Position numbers and translations under genes: made by a program
Notes under the pieces: model-generated
The model's input: only the letters and a program-made list of their open reading frames with translations
The model's database searches: none
Told to the model about the DNA's origin: nothing
Shown: positions 18,653 to 29,674 of the stretch, in pieces
Layout: each line of letters opens with the position of its first letter
Numbering within the stretch: position 1 is the first letter of the stretch
DNA from: Pseudomonas sp. FP453
GTDB taxonomy: Bacteria > Pseudomonadota > Gammaproteobacteria > Pseudomonadales > Pseudomonadaceae
NCBI RefSeq assembly: GCF_030687495.1
Contig: NZ_CP117435.1
Span: forward strand, 6,018,501 to 6,082,500
DNA length: 64,000 nt
Reading direction: 5' to 3'

Positions 18653-18687
18653 AGTCTACGGACAGACTGGCCTGCCACTACCGGCCA
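18653..18687. promoter_or_regulatory. Inverted repeats in the benE / MocR divergent gap
   Basis: Two adjacent inverted repeats: AGTCT-N6-AGACT (18653-18668) and TGGCC-N10-GGCCA (18668-18687). They lie between the divergent starts of benE and the MocR regulator, where an autoregulated operator is expected. Pattern only; MocR-type operators vary. Confidence 0.35.
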
Positions 18688-18711
18688 ATTCATCAGGGAT
18701 GAGCAGACCGC

Positions 18712-20211
18712 ATGGCAAAAACATTCGAGCTGGAAACGCTGCAGATACGGCTCAATGACGCTGAATTCCACCTGCTGGACCTGCATCTGCGCATCCAGCG
18801 CGCATTGCGGGCGCTGATCCTCGACGGCGCACTCGCGCCCGGCCTGAAGCTGCCGGCAACGCGGGTGCTGGCCACATCACTGGGGCTTGCCCGCGACACG
18901 GTGGAAAACGCCTACATCCAGTTACACCGCGATGGCTTCATCGTGCGGCGCGCAGGCTCTGGCAGTTATGTGTGCGATGCCATCGGCACCGAATTGCGCG
19001 GCGCCTCACGCCGACGCATCAAGGCCGAAGCCGTCAAAAGCAGCGAGGCAGCGAACGGCGCCGGCTTGAGCCATCGCGGGCAGATGATCCTCGACAGCGG
19101 CGGCGTGAACGATCAACAGGTCAGCAAGGCGTTTGCCACCGGACTGCCGGAAACCCGGACATTTGCGACGGACGTCTGGGAGCGCCTGCAACGCCAGGTG
19201 CTGAAGGACCATCGCAGCAACGTGCTGTTGCACGGCGACCCGCAAGGGGCTGAGCCGCTGCGTAAAGCCATCGCCACCTACTTGAATCTGGAGCGTGGGG
19301 CGCAATGCTCGCCTGACCAGGTCCTGGTGCTGAGCAGCACGCGCCAGGCGCTATTCCTCTGCGCACAGTTGCTGGTGGACGTCGGCCAACCGATCCTGCT
19401 GGAAAACCCGGGGTACTTCGGCGCGAAAAAGGCGTTTGAAACCGCCGAGGCCAAGGCTGTGCCGATCGATGTGGATGAACAGGGCATCCGCACCGACCTG
19501 CTGCACGTCGACCGCAGCGGCGCCCCGTGCGTGTATGTGACGCCCTCCCACCAATACCCGACCGGCGCCACGCTAGCCCTGGAACGGCGTCTTGAGTTGA
19601 TCAACTGGGCAGCGCAACAAGGCAAGTGGATCATCGAGGATGACTACGACAGCGAGTTTCACTACCAGGGCAAGCCCACCGCCTGCGTGCAGGGCCTGGA
19701 CAAGTACCGCCGCACGCTCTACATCGGCACTTTCAGCAAGACCCTCTACCCCGGCCTGCGCATGGGCTACATGGTGCTGCCCGCCGAACTGGTCAAAGCC
19801 TTCACCTATGCCCGCAGCATGATGGACGGCCACACCCCGCAGATCCTGCAACTGACGCTGGCGCGCTTTATGGAAGACGGGCATTACAACGCCCACGTAC
19901 GGGCCATGCGCAAACTCTACGGCGCACGCCAAGCGATCATGTTGGAGGCTATCGACAAGCACCTGCACGCTGTGGTGACAGCCTGTCGCCCGCCGGGCGG
20001 GCTGCAAATCCCGTGCTTGTTGCACGAAGGCTGGTCGGAAGAAACCACCATTCGCCAAGCCGCCAGCGCGGGTGTGCAGTTGCCGGGTCTCAGCCGGTTG
20101 TATGCCGGCGCGGAAAAAAAGCAGGGCTGGCTGCTGGGCTATTCATCCTTGAACGCCCATGAAATCGAAACCGCCATGGTGCGCTTGGCCGGTGCGCTGA
20201 AAAAACCATAA
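18712..20211 (+). CDS. MocR/PdxR-type GntR regulator with aminotransferase domain
   Basis: Encodes 499 residues. N-terminal GntR winged helix (about 20-85: HLRIQRALRALILDGALAPG then TRVLATSLGLARDTVENAY). A linker is followed by a class I aminotransferase-like domain from about 130. The PLP-binding lysine is in GTFSKTLYPGLRMGYM near residue 343, and DDYDSEFHY is the upstream family motif. Such proteins are regulators that sense PLP or amino compounds, not active transaminases. Its divergence from the benE-type transporter suggests that gene as a target. A second MocR protein is encoded at 38679. Confidence 0.9.
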   Translation: MAKTFELETLQIRLNDAEFHLLDLHLRIQRALRALILDGALAPGLKLPATRVLATSLGLARDTVENAYIQLHRDGFIVRRAGSGSYVCDAIGTELRGASRRRIKAEAVKSSEAANGAGLSHRGQMILDSGGVNDQQVSKAFATGLPETRTFATDVWERLQRQVLKDHRSNVLLHGDPQGAEPLRKAIATYLNLERGAQCSPDQVLVLSSTRQALFLCAQLLVDVGQPILLENPGYFGAKKAFETAEAKAVPIDVDEQGIRTDLLHVDRSGAPCVYVTPSHQYPTGATLALERRLELINWAAQQGKWIIEDDYDSEFHYQGKPTACVQGLDKYRRTLYIGTFSKTLYPGLRMGYMVLPAELVKAFTYARSMMDGHTPQILQLTLARFMEDGHYNAHVRAMRKLYGARQAIMLEAIDKHLHAVVTACRPPGGLQIPCLLHEGWSEETTIRQAASAGVQLPGLSRLYAGAEKKQGWLLGYSSLNAHEIETAMVRLAGALKKP

Positions 20212-20236
20212 GGAACCGGACGCGCCTCGTTTGCCG

Positions 20237-22213
20237 TCAACGGAAGCGGTCAACCTCTTGGCGCAAGCCTGCCGCCAACGTCTCCAGCTCCTTGGCCGTA
20301 ATCGCCAGGTTCGACACCACTTCACGCTGCTCGCTGTTGGCCAGCGCAATGCTCTGCAAGTTGCTGCTGAGCAACGTCGCCGTGCTGCTCTGTTCCTGGG
20401 TCGCCGTGGTAATCGCGGCAAACTGCTGCCCCGCCGAGCGGCTTTGCTCGTCGATACGTGCCAGGGCCGAGGCCACGTCGGCGTTGCGCGACAAGCCTTC
20501 CTGCATCAGCACATTGCCGTGTTCCATGGTGGTGATGGCGTTGCCGGTTTCCTGCTGGATGCTCTGGATCATCGCGGAAATCTCGTCGGTGGCCTCGCGG
20601 GTGCGCGACGCCAGGTTGCGCACCTCATCGGCAACCACGGCAAACCCACGGCCCTGTTCACCGGCGCGGGCGGCTTCGATGGCGGCGTTGAGTGCCAGCA
20701 GGTTGGTCTGGTCGGCGATGGAGGTGATCGTGCCGACAATCCCGCCGATCTCCTGGGAACGCTGGCCAAGGGTGTTGATCACGGTGGCCGTGCTGTTCAG
20801 CGCGGTGGCGATATGTTCCAGGGACGACGAGGCCTCTTGCATCGAGTTGCGGCCGATGCGCGTCTGCTGGGCGTTTTCCTGGGCGAGGCGCTCGGTGTTG
20901 CCCATGTTGTCGGCAATGTTCAGCGAAGTGGCGCTGAACTCTTCCACGGCGCCGGCCATGCTGGTGATCTCGCCAGACTGCTGCTCCATGCCTTCATAGG
21001 CACCGCCGGACAACCCGGACAGCGCCTGCGCCCGGCTGTTGACCTCTTCGGCCGCCTTGCGGATATGCGAGACCATGGTCGACAACGCTTCGCCCATCTG
21101 GTTGAAGCTGCGCGCCAGTTGGCCGATTTCGTCATGGCTGGACACGTTCAGGCGTGCGCTCAGATCACCAGCACCCAAGGCCTCGGCCTGGCGCACCAGG
21201 TCGCTCAACGGCTGCAATTTGCTGCGCAGCAGCCAGACGGCCGCACCGACCGCCAGCAGCATCGCCAACACGCTGCCGATCACCAGACGAATGCCTACGG
21301 CCCAGGTAACTGCGCGGATTTCAGCCTTCGGCATGCTTGCCACCACCGACCACGGGCCGCCCTCGAACGGCACCGCGACGCTGTAGAAGTCTTCGTTCTT
21401 GTCGCTCCAGAAGCGTCCGGCACCCGGCTTTTTCGCCAGGTCGAGGATCACCGGAACCGCTTGGTCCAGCGCCTGCACGCCTGCCGGTGGCACCAGCCAC
21501 TTCTTCTGCTCATCGAGCAAGGCCAGGGAGCCGGTCTGGCCGATGCGGAAGCGCTTGAGGTTGTCGAACTGGGCGTTCTGCGCGTCGGTGTAATCGAAGC
21601 CTACAAACAGCACGGCGATGACTTTTCCTGCACTGTCGCGTACCGGCGTGTACTGGGTCATGTAGGAACGTTCGAACAACACCGCACGGCCGACATAGCT
21701 CTGCCCGGCCAGCAAGCGTTGATAGGCCGGATGCTGGTGATCCAGCGCCGTGCCGATGGCGCGGCTGCCATCCTGCTTGGTCAGGGAGGTGCTGACGCGG
21801 ATAAAGTCCTCGCCGTTGCGCACAAACACCGTGGCCACGCCGCCCGAGGTGTCCTTGAACTCATCGACTTCGGCGAAATCGTTGTTCAACAGGTCGCTGC
21901 CCAGGAACAGGCTCGGGGTCTGTACGCCGGCCACAGTCACTGGCTGGTCGGCACGCACACTCAAACCGGCGCCGAAGCGCTTTTCGAACAGCCCGCTCAA
22001 ACGCTGGGTGCTTTCGCGCAAGGTGCTGTGGAAGGTATTGAGTTGGTCGGCGAGCAGGCGTGCTTCGCTGGCCAGGTGCTCCTCGCGGGTTTCGAGGTTG
22101 GCAGAGTCGAGGGAACGCAAGGCAAACACGGTGCTGCCGCTGATGACAACAGCCAGAATCACGGCGAGTGCGAGGCCCAGCTGGGAGGCAATCCGAGCGC
22201 GAGGTTGAGACAT
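20237..22213 (-). CDS. Methyl-accepting chemotaxis protein
   Basis: A 658-residue transmembrane chemoreceptor. Membrane segment 1 is at about residues 11-33 and segment 2 at about 302-332; between them is a periplasmic sensor of about 265 residues with a Cache-type pattern ([15 protein letters not shown] and [19 protein letters not shown] resemble the Cache_3/Cache_2 fold). A HAMP domain follows, then the cytoplasmic signalling domain with the highly conserved tip [20 protein letters not shown] near residues 494-513. There is no C-terminal CheR-tethering pentapeptide; it ends QEVDRFR. The ligand is unknown; relatives often bind organic or amino acids. Confidence 0.93.
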   Translation of the reverse strand: MSQPRARIASQLGLALAVILAVVISGSTVFALRSLDSANLETREEHLASEARLLADQLNTFHSTLRESTQRLSGLFEKRFGAGLSVRADQPVTVAGVQTPSLFLGSDLLNNDFAEVDEFKDTSGGVATVFVRNGEDFIRVSTSLTKQDGSRAIGTALDHQHPAYQRLLAGQSYVGRAVLFERSYMTQYTPVRDSAGKVIAVLFVGFDYTDAQNAQFDNLKRFRIGQTGSLALLDEQKKWLVPPAGVQALDQAVPVILDLAKKPGAGRFWSDKNEDFYSVAVPFEGGPWSVVASMPKAEIRAVTWAVGIRLVIGSVLAMLLAVGAAVWLLRSKLQPLSDLVRQAEALGAGDLSARLNVSSHDEIGQLARSFNQMGEALSTMVSHIRKAAEEVNSRAQALSGLSGGAYEGMEQQSGEITSMAGAVEEFSATSLNIADNMGNTERLAQENAQQTRIGRNSMQEASSSLEHIATALNSTATVINTLGQRSQEIGGIVGTITSIADQTNLLALNAAIEAARAGEQGRGFAVVADEVRNLASRTREATDEISAMIQSIQQETGNAITTMEHGNVLMQEGLSRNADVASALARIDEQSRSAGQQFAAITTATQEQSSTATLLSSNLQSIALANSEQREVVSNLAITAKELETLAAGLRQEVDRFR

Positions 22214-22393
22214 GACAGCTCCTGGCCGAGGCCAGGATCATCCTGATCTCATAGCGCTGCTCGGCAATTTATCTAGTGGGAAGCGTTGGGGCACGATGGT
22301 TCCAACACACCTACTTCGGCGTGCCAGGGCAATACTTGAGCGATTCACAGGGTTATCGCGCAAACGATTGCATGAACGGTGCGCAACGCGTCA

Positions 22394-23311
22394 TTACAGG
22401 CGCTCGACCTGGGGCAATTCCATGGCCTTGACCTCGCTTTGCAGGAAGTCCGCCAGGCGCCGCAGCCGCTCACCGCCGGGGCGGGTTTTCGGCCACACCA
22501 GGTAGTAACTTTCCCCACTGGCCACGGCGGTGGGCCACGGCAGGCTCAGGCGCCCCTGGGCCACGTCTTCGGCGACCATCAACAAATCCCCCATGGACAC
22601 GCCGTAGCCCCGCGCGGCGGCGATCATGCCCAGTTCAAGGGTGTCGAACACCTGCCCGCCCTTGAGCGAGACCTGCGAAGACAAGCCCATGCGCCCCAGC
22701 CAACTGCGCCAGTCGCGGCGGTCGGGCGTGGGATGCAGCAACTCGGCCGTCGCCAGGCGCGCCGCATCCCACGGACCCTCGTCCAGCAGGTTCGGCGCGC
22801 CGACCGGGATCAGCAACTCTGGATAGAGGTAGCACGCGTCCCAATCCGCCGGGAAATGCCCGTAGCTCAACAACACCGCGCAGTCGAAAGGCTCCTGGTT
22901 GAAGTCCACTTCATCCACGTTCATCCACGCGCTGGTCAGTTGCACTTCGTTGCCCGTCTGCAAGGCGCGGAAACGGCTGAGCCGCGCCAGCAGCCAGCGC
23001 ATGGTCAGGGTCGAAGGTGCTTTCATGCGCAGGATGTCATCTTCGGCGTTCAAGGTATGGCAGGCGCGCTCCAGTGCCGCAAACCCTTCACGCACGCCGG
23101 GCAACAACAGGCGCGCGGCCTCCGTGAGCTGCAAGGTGCGGCCGCTGCGCTGGAACAGGCGGCAGGCGAAATGATCCTCAAGGGTGCGGATATGCCGGCT
23201 CACCGCACTTTGCGTAATCGACAGTTCCTCCGCCGCACGGGTGAAGGAGTTGTGCCGGGAGGCGGCTTCGAAGGCCCGCAGGGCGTAAAGAGGAGGAAGA
23301 CGACGGGACAT
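22394..23311 (-). CDS. LysR family transcriptional regulator
   Basis: Encodes 305 residues from the ATG at 23311 (MSRRLPPLYALRAFEAASRH); a longer frame adds 15 residues lacking family similarity. The N-terminal winged helix-turn-helix shows the LysR signature SFTRAAEELSITQSAVSRHIRTL in two parts near residues 21-45. The C-terminal LysR substrate domain spans about 95-295. It resembles the GcvA-like subgroup. It is divergent from the MATE exporter gene, the arrangement of P. aeruginosa PA5293/PA5294, and may regulate it. Confidence 0.92.
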   Translation of the reverse strand: MSRRLPPLYALRAFEAASRHNSFTRAAEELSITQSAVSRHIRTLEDHFACRLFQRSGRTLQLTEAARLLLPGVREGFAALERACHTLNAEDDILRMKAPSTLTMRWLLARLSRFRALQTGNEVQLTSAWMNVDEVDFNQEPFDCAVLLSYGHFPADWDACYLYPELLIPVGAPNLLDEGPWDAARLATAELLHPTPDRRDWRSWLGRMGLSSQVSLKGGQVFDTLELGMIAAARGYGVSMGDLLMVAEDVAQGRLSLPWPTAVASGESYYLVWPKTRPGGERLRRLADFLQSEVKAMELPQVERL

Positions 23312-23469
23312 GAGGAAAGCTCCGACAGCAGGATGACGAAACCCTACCAGAATCAATCAGGCATGAGTTTTAATCATGCGAACGATCGCTTTTATCCCTT
23401 TGTGCAATCGGCCGAGAGCGCCGAGAATCAACCCTTCCACAACCCTCTGACTATTTGAGCGTGATGATC

Positions 23470-24867
23470 ATGCAGCATCCAGCACGTACCGAACTCTGGG
23501 CCATTCTGCGGCTGTCGGGGCCGTTGATTGCCTCACAGTTGGCGCACATGCTGATGGTGTTGACCGACACCCTGATGATGGCGCGCCTGAGCCCCGAAGC
23601 CCTGGCCGGCGGCGGCCTGGGCGCGGCCAGCTATTCGTTCGTGGCGATTTTCTGCATCGGCGTGATTGCCGCCGTGGGCACCCTGGTGGCGATTCGTCAC
23701 GGCGCGGGCGATATCGAAGGCGCCACCCGCCTGACCCAGGCCGGGCTGTGGCTCGCCATGCTGATGGCCCTGGCGGCGGCGTTGCTGCTGTGGAACCTCA
23801 AGCCCGTGCTGCTGATGTTTGGCCAGACCGAAACCAACGTGCAGGCGGCGGGGCAATTCCTCACGATCCTGCCCTTCGCCCTGCCCGGCTACCTGAGTTT
23901 CATGGCCTTGCGCGGCTTCACCAGCGCCATCGGCAAAGCCACGCCGGTGATGGTCATCAGCCTGTGCGGCACGGTGATCAACTACCTGCTCAACCATGCC
24001 TTGATCGAGGGCATGTTCGGCCTGCCGAAACTGGGCTTGATGGGCATCGGCCTGGTCACGGCCATCGTCGCCAACGGCATGGCCCTGGCGCTGATGTGGT
24101 ACATCCGCAGCAACCGCGCGTATGCCGCTTACCCGCTGGGCACGGGCCTGCTGCGCCTCAACACTACATATCTGCGCGAGCTGTGGCGCCTGGGCCTGCC
24201 GATTGGCGGCACCTATGCGGTCGAAGTCGGGTTGTTCGCCTTCGCGGCGCTGTGCATGGGCACCATGGGCAGCACGCAGTTGGCGGCGCATCAGATTGCC
24301 CTGCAGATTGTCTCGGTGGCGTTCATGGTGCCGGCGGGGATGTCCTACGCGGTGACCATGCGCATCGGCCAGCACTACGGCGCCGGGCAGTTGCTGCAGG
24401 CGCGCCTGGCTGGCCGGGTCGGCATCGGTTTTGGGGCAACGGTGATGCTCGGGTTTGCCGCCGTGTTCTGGTTGTTGTCCGACCCGCTGATCGGGCTGTT
24501 CCTTGACCACAATGACCCGGCGTTCCACGACGTGATCGTGCTGGCCGTCAGCCTGTTGGCCGTGGCGGCGTGGTTTGAATTGTTCGACGGGGTGCAGACC
24601 ATCGCCATGGGTTGTATCCGTGGGTTGAAGGACGCCAAGACCACCTTCCTGGTGGGCCTGGGTTGCTACTGGCTGATCGGCGCGCCAGCGGCGTGGCTGA
24701 TGGCGTTCACCCTGGGCTGGGGGCCGACCGGCGTGTGGTGGGGCCTGGCGCTGGGGCTGGCGTGTGCGGCGGTGAGCCTGACGTGGGCGTTTGAGGCGAA
24801 GATGAAGCGGATGATTCGGCGGGAGCCGCAGGTACATCCGCAATTCCAGGCTGCGCTACCGGACTAG
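23470..24867 (+). CDS. MATE family multidrug efflux transporter (PmpM/NorM-like)
   Basis: Encodes 465 residues from the ATG at 23470 (MQHPARTELWAILRLSGPL); earlier in-frame starts at 23455 (TTG) and 23464 (ATG) cannot be excluded and no clear ribosome binding site decides. Twelve hydrophobic segments are visible in two bundles. The N-terminal block SGPLIASQLAHMLMVLTDTLMM matches (in two parts) the NorM subgroup of MATE antiporters. PmpM of P. aeruginosa (PA5294), in the same gene position, exports fluoroquinolones and cationic compounds using protons. The substrate here is inferred only. A REP pair separates it from the convergent GGDEF/EAL gene. Confidence 0.9.
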   Translation: MQHPARTELWAILRLSGPLIASQLAHMLMVLTDTLMMARLSPEALAGGGLGAASYSFVAIFCIGVIAAVGTLVAIRHGAGDIEGATRLTQAGLWLAMLMALAAALLLWNLKPVLLMFGQTETNVQAAGQFLTILPFALPGYLSFMALRGFTSAIGKATPVMVISLCGTVINYLLNHALIEGMFGLPKLGLMGIGLVTAIVANGMALALMWYIRSNRAYAAYPLGTGLLRLNTTYLRELWRLGLPIGGTYAVEVGLFAFAALCMGTMGSTQLAAHQIALQIVSVAFMVPAGMSYAVTMRIGQHYGAGQLLQARLAGRVGIGFGATVMLGFAAVFWLLSDPLIGLFLDHNDPAFHDVIVLAVSLLAVAAWFELFDGVQTIAMGCIRGLKDAKTTFLVGLGCYWLIGAPAAWLMAFTLGWGPTGVWWGLALGLACAAVSLTWAFEAKMKRMIRREPQVHPQFQAALPD

Positions 24868-24884
24868 AAAATGTACGCGGTCAA

Positions 24885-24972
24885 TGTGGGAGCTGGCTTG
24901 CCTGCGATGCTGACAACTCGGTCTTCCAGCAAAACCGAGGTGATTCAATCGCAGGCAAGCCAGCTCCCACAG
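24885..24972. repeat. REP doublet (inverted pair)
   Basis: Two inverted copies with core GTGGGAGCTGGCTTGCC separated by about 40 bases, between the convergent ends of the MATE and GGDEF/EAL genes. Confidence 0.9.
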
Positions 24973-24989
24973 TTAACCGGGTTTGCAAT

Positions 24990-26654
24990 TCAGCCAAGCA
25001 GTGCTTCCCGGCCTTTGCCATAGGTGAGGTACTCCACCAGTTCCGGCAACGGCAACGGCTTGCTGATCAGATACCCCTGGGCCTGGTCACACCCAAACAA
25101 CCGCAACAACGCCAGCTGCTCAGGGGTTTCCACACCCTCGGCCACCACTTCCAGGTTGAGGTTGTGGGCCAGGTTGATCATCGCGTGCACCAGCTTGCGG
25201 TTCTCTTCGCGCTCTTCCATGCCGCCGACAAAGCTCTTGTCGATCTTCAACAAGGCAATGGGCAGGCTGTTGAGGTGCACGAACGATGAGAACCCGGTGC
25301 CGAAGTCATCCAGGGAAAAGCGCACGCCGAGGCGGCCGAGGGCGTCCATGGTCTGCTTGACCAGGTCGCTGCGGCGCATCACGGCGGTTTCCGTCAGCTC
25401 GAATTCCAGCCATTGCGCTTCCACGCCACGTTCGGCAATCAGCCGGCTGAGGGTGGACAGCAACTGGCTGTCCTGGAACTGGCGGAACGACAGGTTGACC
25501 GCCATGTGCAGCGGCGGCAGGCCGCGTTCGCGCAAGTCCTGCATATCGCGCAGGGCGCGGGAGATCACCCAGTAGCCCAGCGGCACGATCAGGCCGCTTT
25601 GCTCGGCCAGAGGCACGAACTCGCTGGGCGGCAGCAGGCCACGTTCGCCGTGGCGCCAGCGCACCAGGGCTTCGAGGCCGACGATATGCCCGTCGTCCAG
25701 GTCCAGGCGCGGCTGGTAGTGCAGCTCCAGCTCATCGCGACGCAAGGCCCGGCGCAGTTCACTTTCCAGGTCGGCCAGGCTGCGCGCGTTGCGGTTGATG
25801 CGTTCGTTGAAGATATGAAAGGTGCAGCCCTGGGTGCTTTTGGCTTGCTGCATGGCGATATGCGCGTGCCACATCAGCGGGTCGGCGCCAGCGCTGGCAC
25901 GGGCGTGGGCCACGCCCAGGCTGCAACCGATCAGCAGGCTTTCGCCATCCACCCAATAAGGTTCGGCCATGACTTCGGTGATGCGCTCGGCCATCCACTC
26001 GGCGCGCTGGGGCGCACGGCGGGTGTCGATCAGCAGGGCGAATTCATCGCTGCCCAGGCGCGCCAGTTGATCGCCGGCCTCCAGCTGGCTCTTGAGCCGC
26101 GAGACCACTTGCAGGATCAACCGGTCGCCGGCCTGGTGGCCGAGGGCGTCGTTGGCGTGGCGGAAGTTGTCGAGGTCCAGGTGACCGAGGGCCAGGCCGC
26201 GCCCTTCGTTTTCGGCCAGCCGCGCCGCCAGCAGGGTCTGGAAACCCTGGCGGTTGGCGATACCGGTGAGCGGGTCCTGTTCGGCCAGGCGTTGCAGGGT
26301 GGTTTCCAACACACCGCGTTCGCGCACATGGCGCAGGCAGCGGCGCAGGGTGTCGGCGTCCAAGGCGCTCTGCACCAGCCAGTCGCTGACGCCCAGCGGC
26401 GAGACCAGCGGTTCCTGCTCCAGCAGCAATACGCACGGCAAGCTACATCGGCCAGGGCCGGGTTGCAGGCCTGGCGTGGTCAATAGCACGGCACCGTGGT
26501 CGTCATCGAACAGACGACTTACGGAGTCCCAATTTGGTGCACTGATCAGCACAGCCCCATCGCCCATCGGCGCCAGGCACTCGCGCAACAACGCTGCCCA
26601 CGCGGGCTCATCGGCCAGCAGCAGCAAACGCAAGGGTTCGACAGGCGTAGACAA
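24990..26654 (-). CDS. GGDEF/EAL cyclic-di-GMP phosphodiesterase
   Basis: A 554-residue cytoplasmic protein with no membrane segment. Residues 1-120 form a degenerate receiver-like domain (LRLLLLADEPAWAALL). The GGDEF domain (about 120-290) has GSDEF instead of GGDEF near residue 201, so cyclase activity is doubtful. The EAL domain (about 300-550) has intact motifs: GLEALVRW near 321-328, NLSFRQF, ELTETAVM, DDFGTGFSSF near 447-456, KIDKSFV and EGVETPEQ. It should therefore hydrolyse c-di-GMP. The position before rep matches P. aeruginosa PA5295 (ProE), reported as an active phosphodiesterase. Confidence 0.9.
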   Translation of the reverse strand: MSTPVEPLRLLLLADEPAWAALLRECLAPMGDGAVLISAPNWDSVSRLFDDDHGAVLLTTPGLQPGPGRCSLPCVLLLEQEPLVSPLGVSDWLVQSALDADTLRRCLRHVRERGVLETTLQRLAEQDPLTGIANRQGFQTLLAARLAENEGRGLALGHLDLDNFRHANDALGHQAGDRLILQVVSRLKSQLEAGDQLARLGSDEFALLIDTRRAPQRAEWMAERITEVMAEPYWVDGESLLIGCSLGVAHARASAGADPLMWHAHIAMQQAKSTQGCTFHIFNERINRNARSLADLESELRRALRRDELELHYQPRLDLDDGHIVGLEALVRWRHGERGLLPPSEFVPLAEQSGLIVPLGYWVISRALRDMQDLRERGLPPLHMAVNLSFRQFQDSQLLSTLSRLIAERGVEAQWLEFELTETAVMRRSDLVKQTMDALGRLGVRFSLDDFGTGFSSFVHLNSLPIALLKIDKSFVGGMEEREENRKLVHAMINLAHNLNLEVVAEGVETPEQLALLRLFGCDQAQGYLISKPLPLPELVEYLTYGKGREALLG

Positions 26655-26864
26655 GCTAGCTCCCTAGACTCTGCAAGAATTCGTTGGCGGCGGGCATTAT
26701 GACGTGCGGCCTGATAATCACCAATGATAGGGGTTATCAAACACGCAGGTTGTAAACATTAGTCTCAATTGCCCTGACATCCTGCGGCAAAGTAGCAAAA
26801 CCGGCAAATTTAGATCGAGTGGTACGTCACACTGTCGTTCTGACAGAGCAGAATCCTGCCAGCC

Positions 26865-26873
26865 TGTTAAAAT
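26865..26873 (+). promoter_or_regulatory. Candidate extended -10 promoter of rep
   Basis: TGT-TAAAAT fits an extended sigma-70 -10 element 37 bases before the rep ATG; the -35 region is weak. Pattern match in the 255-base gap between the GGDEF/EAL gene and rep. Confidence 0.4.
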
Positions 26874-26909
26874 GCCCGCCCTTTTGAATAACGACTCCTA
26901 AAATTCTGT

Positions 26910-29551
<2,642 letters not shown>

Positions 29552-29566
29552 GGGCACGGTTAAAAA

Positions 29567-29656
29567 TGTGGGAGCTGGCTTGCCTGCGATAGCGGTGGTA
29601 CAGCGACATTGATGTCGCCTGACACTCCGCTATCGCAGGCAAGCCAGCTCCCACAG
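29567..29656. repeat. REP doublet (inverted pair)
   Basis: Two inverted copies with core GTGGGAGCTGGCTTGCC separated by about 40 bases, between the convergent ends of xpt and the acetyl-CoA hydrolase gene. The spacer carries an additional small inverted repeat (GCGACATTGATGTCGC). Confidence 0.9.
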
Positions 29657-29674
29657 TTGGTTTTGGGTGGCCTG

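Noticed and set aside
20231..22246. 671-codon open frame opposite the chemoreceptor gene
   Set aside because: Same composition effect; the minus-strand chemoreceptor has unmistakable motifs.
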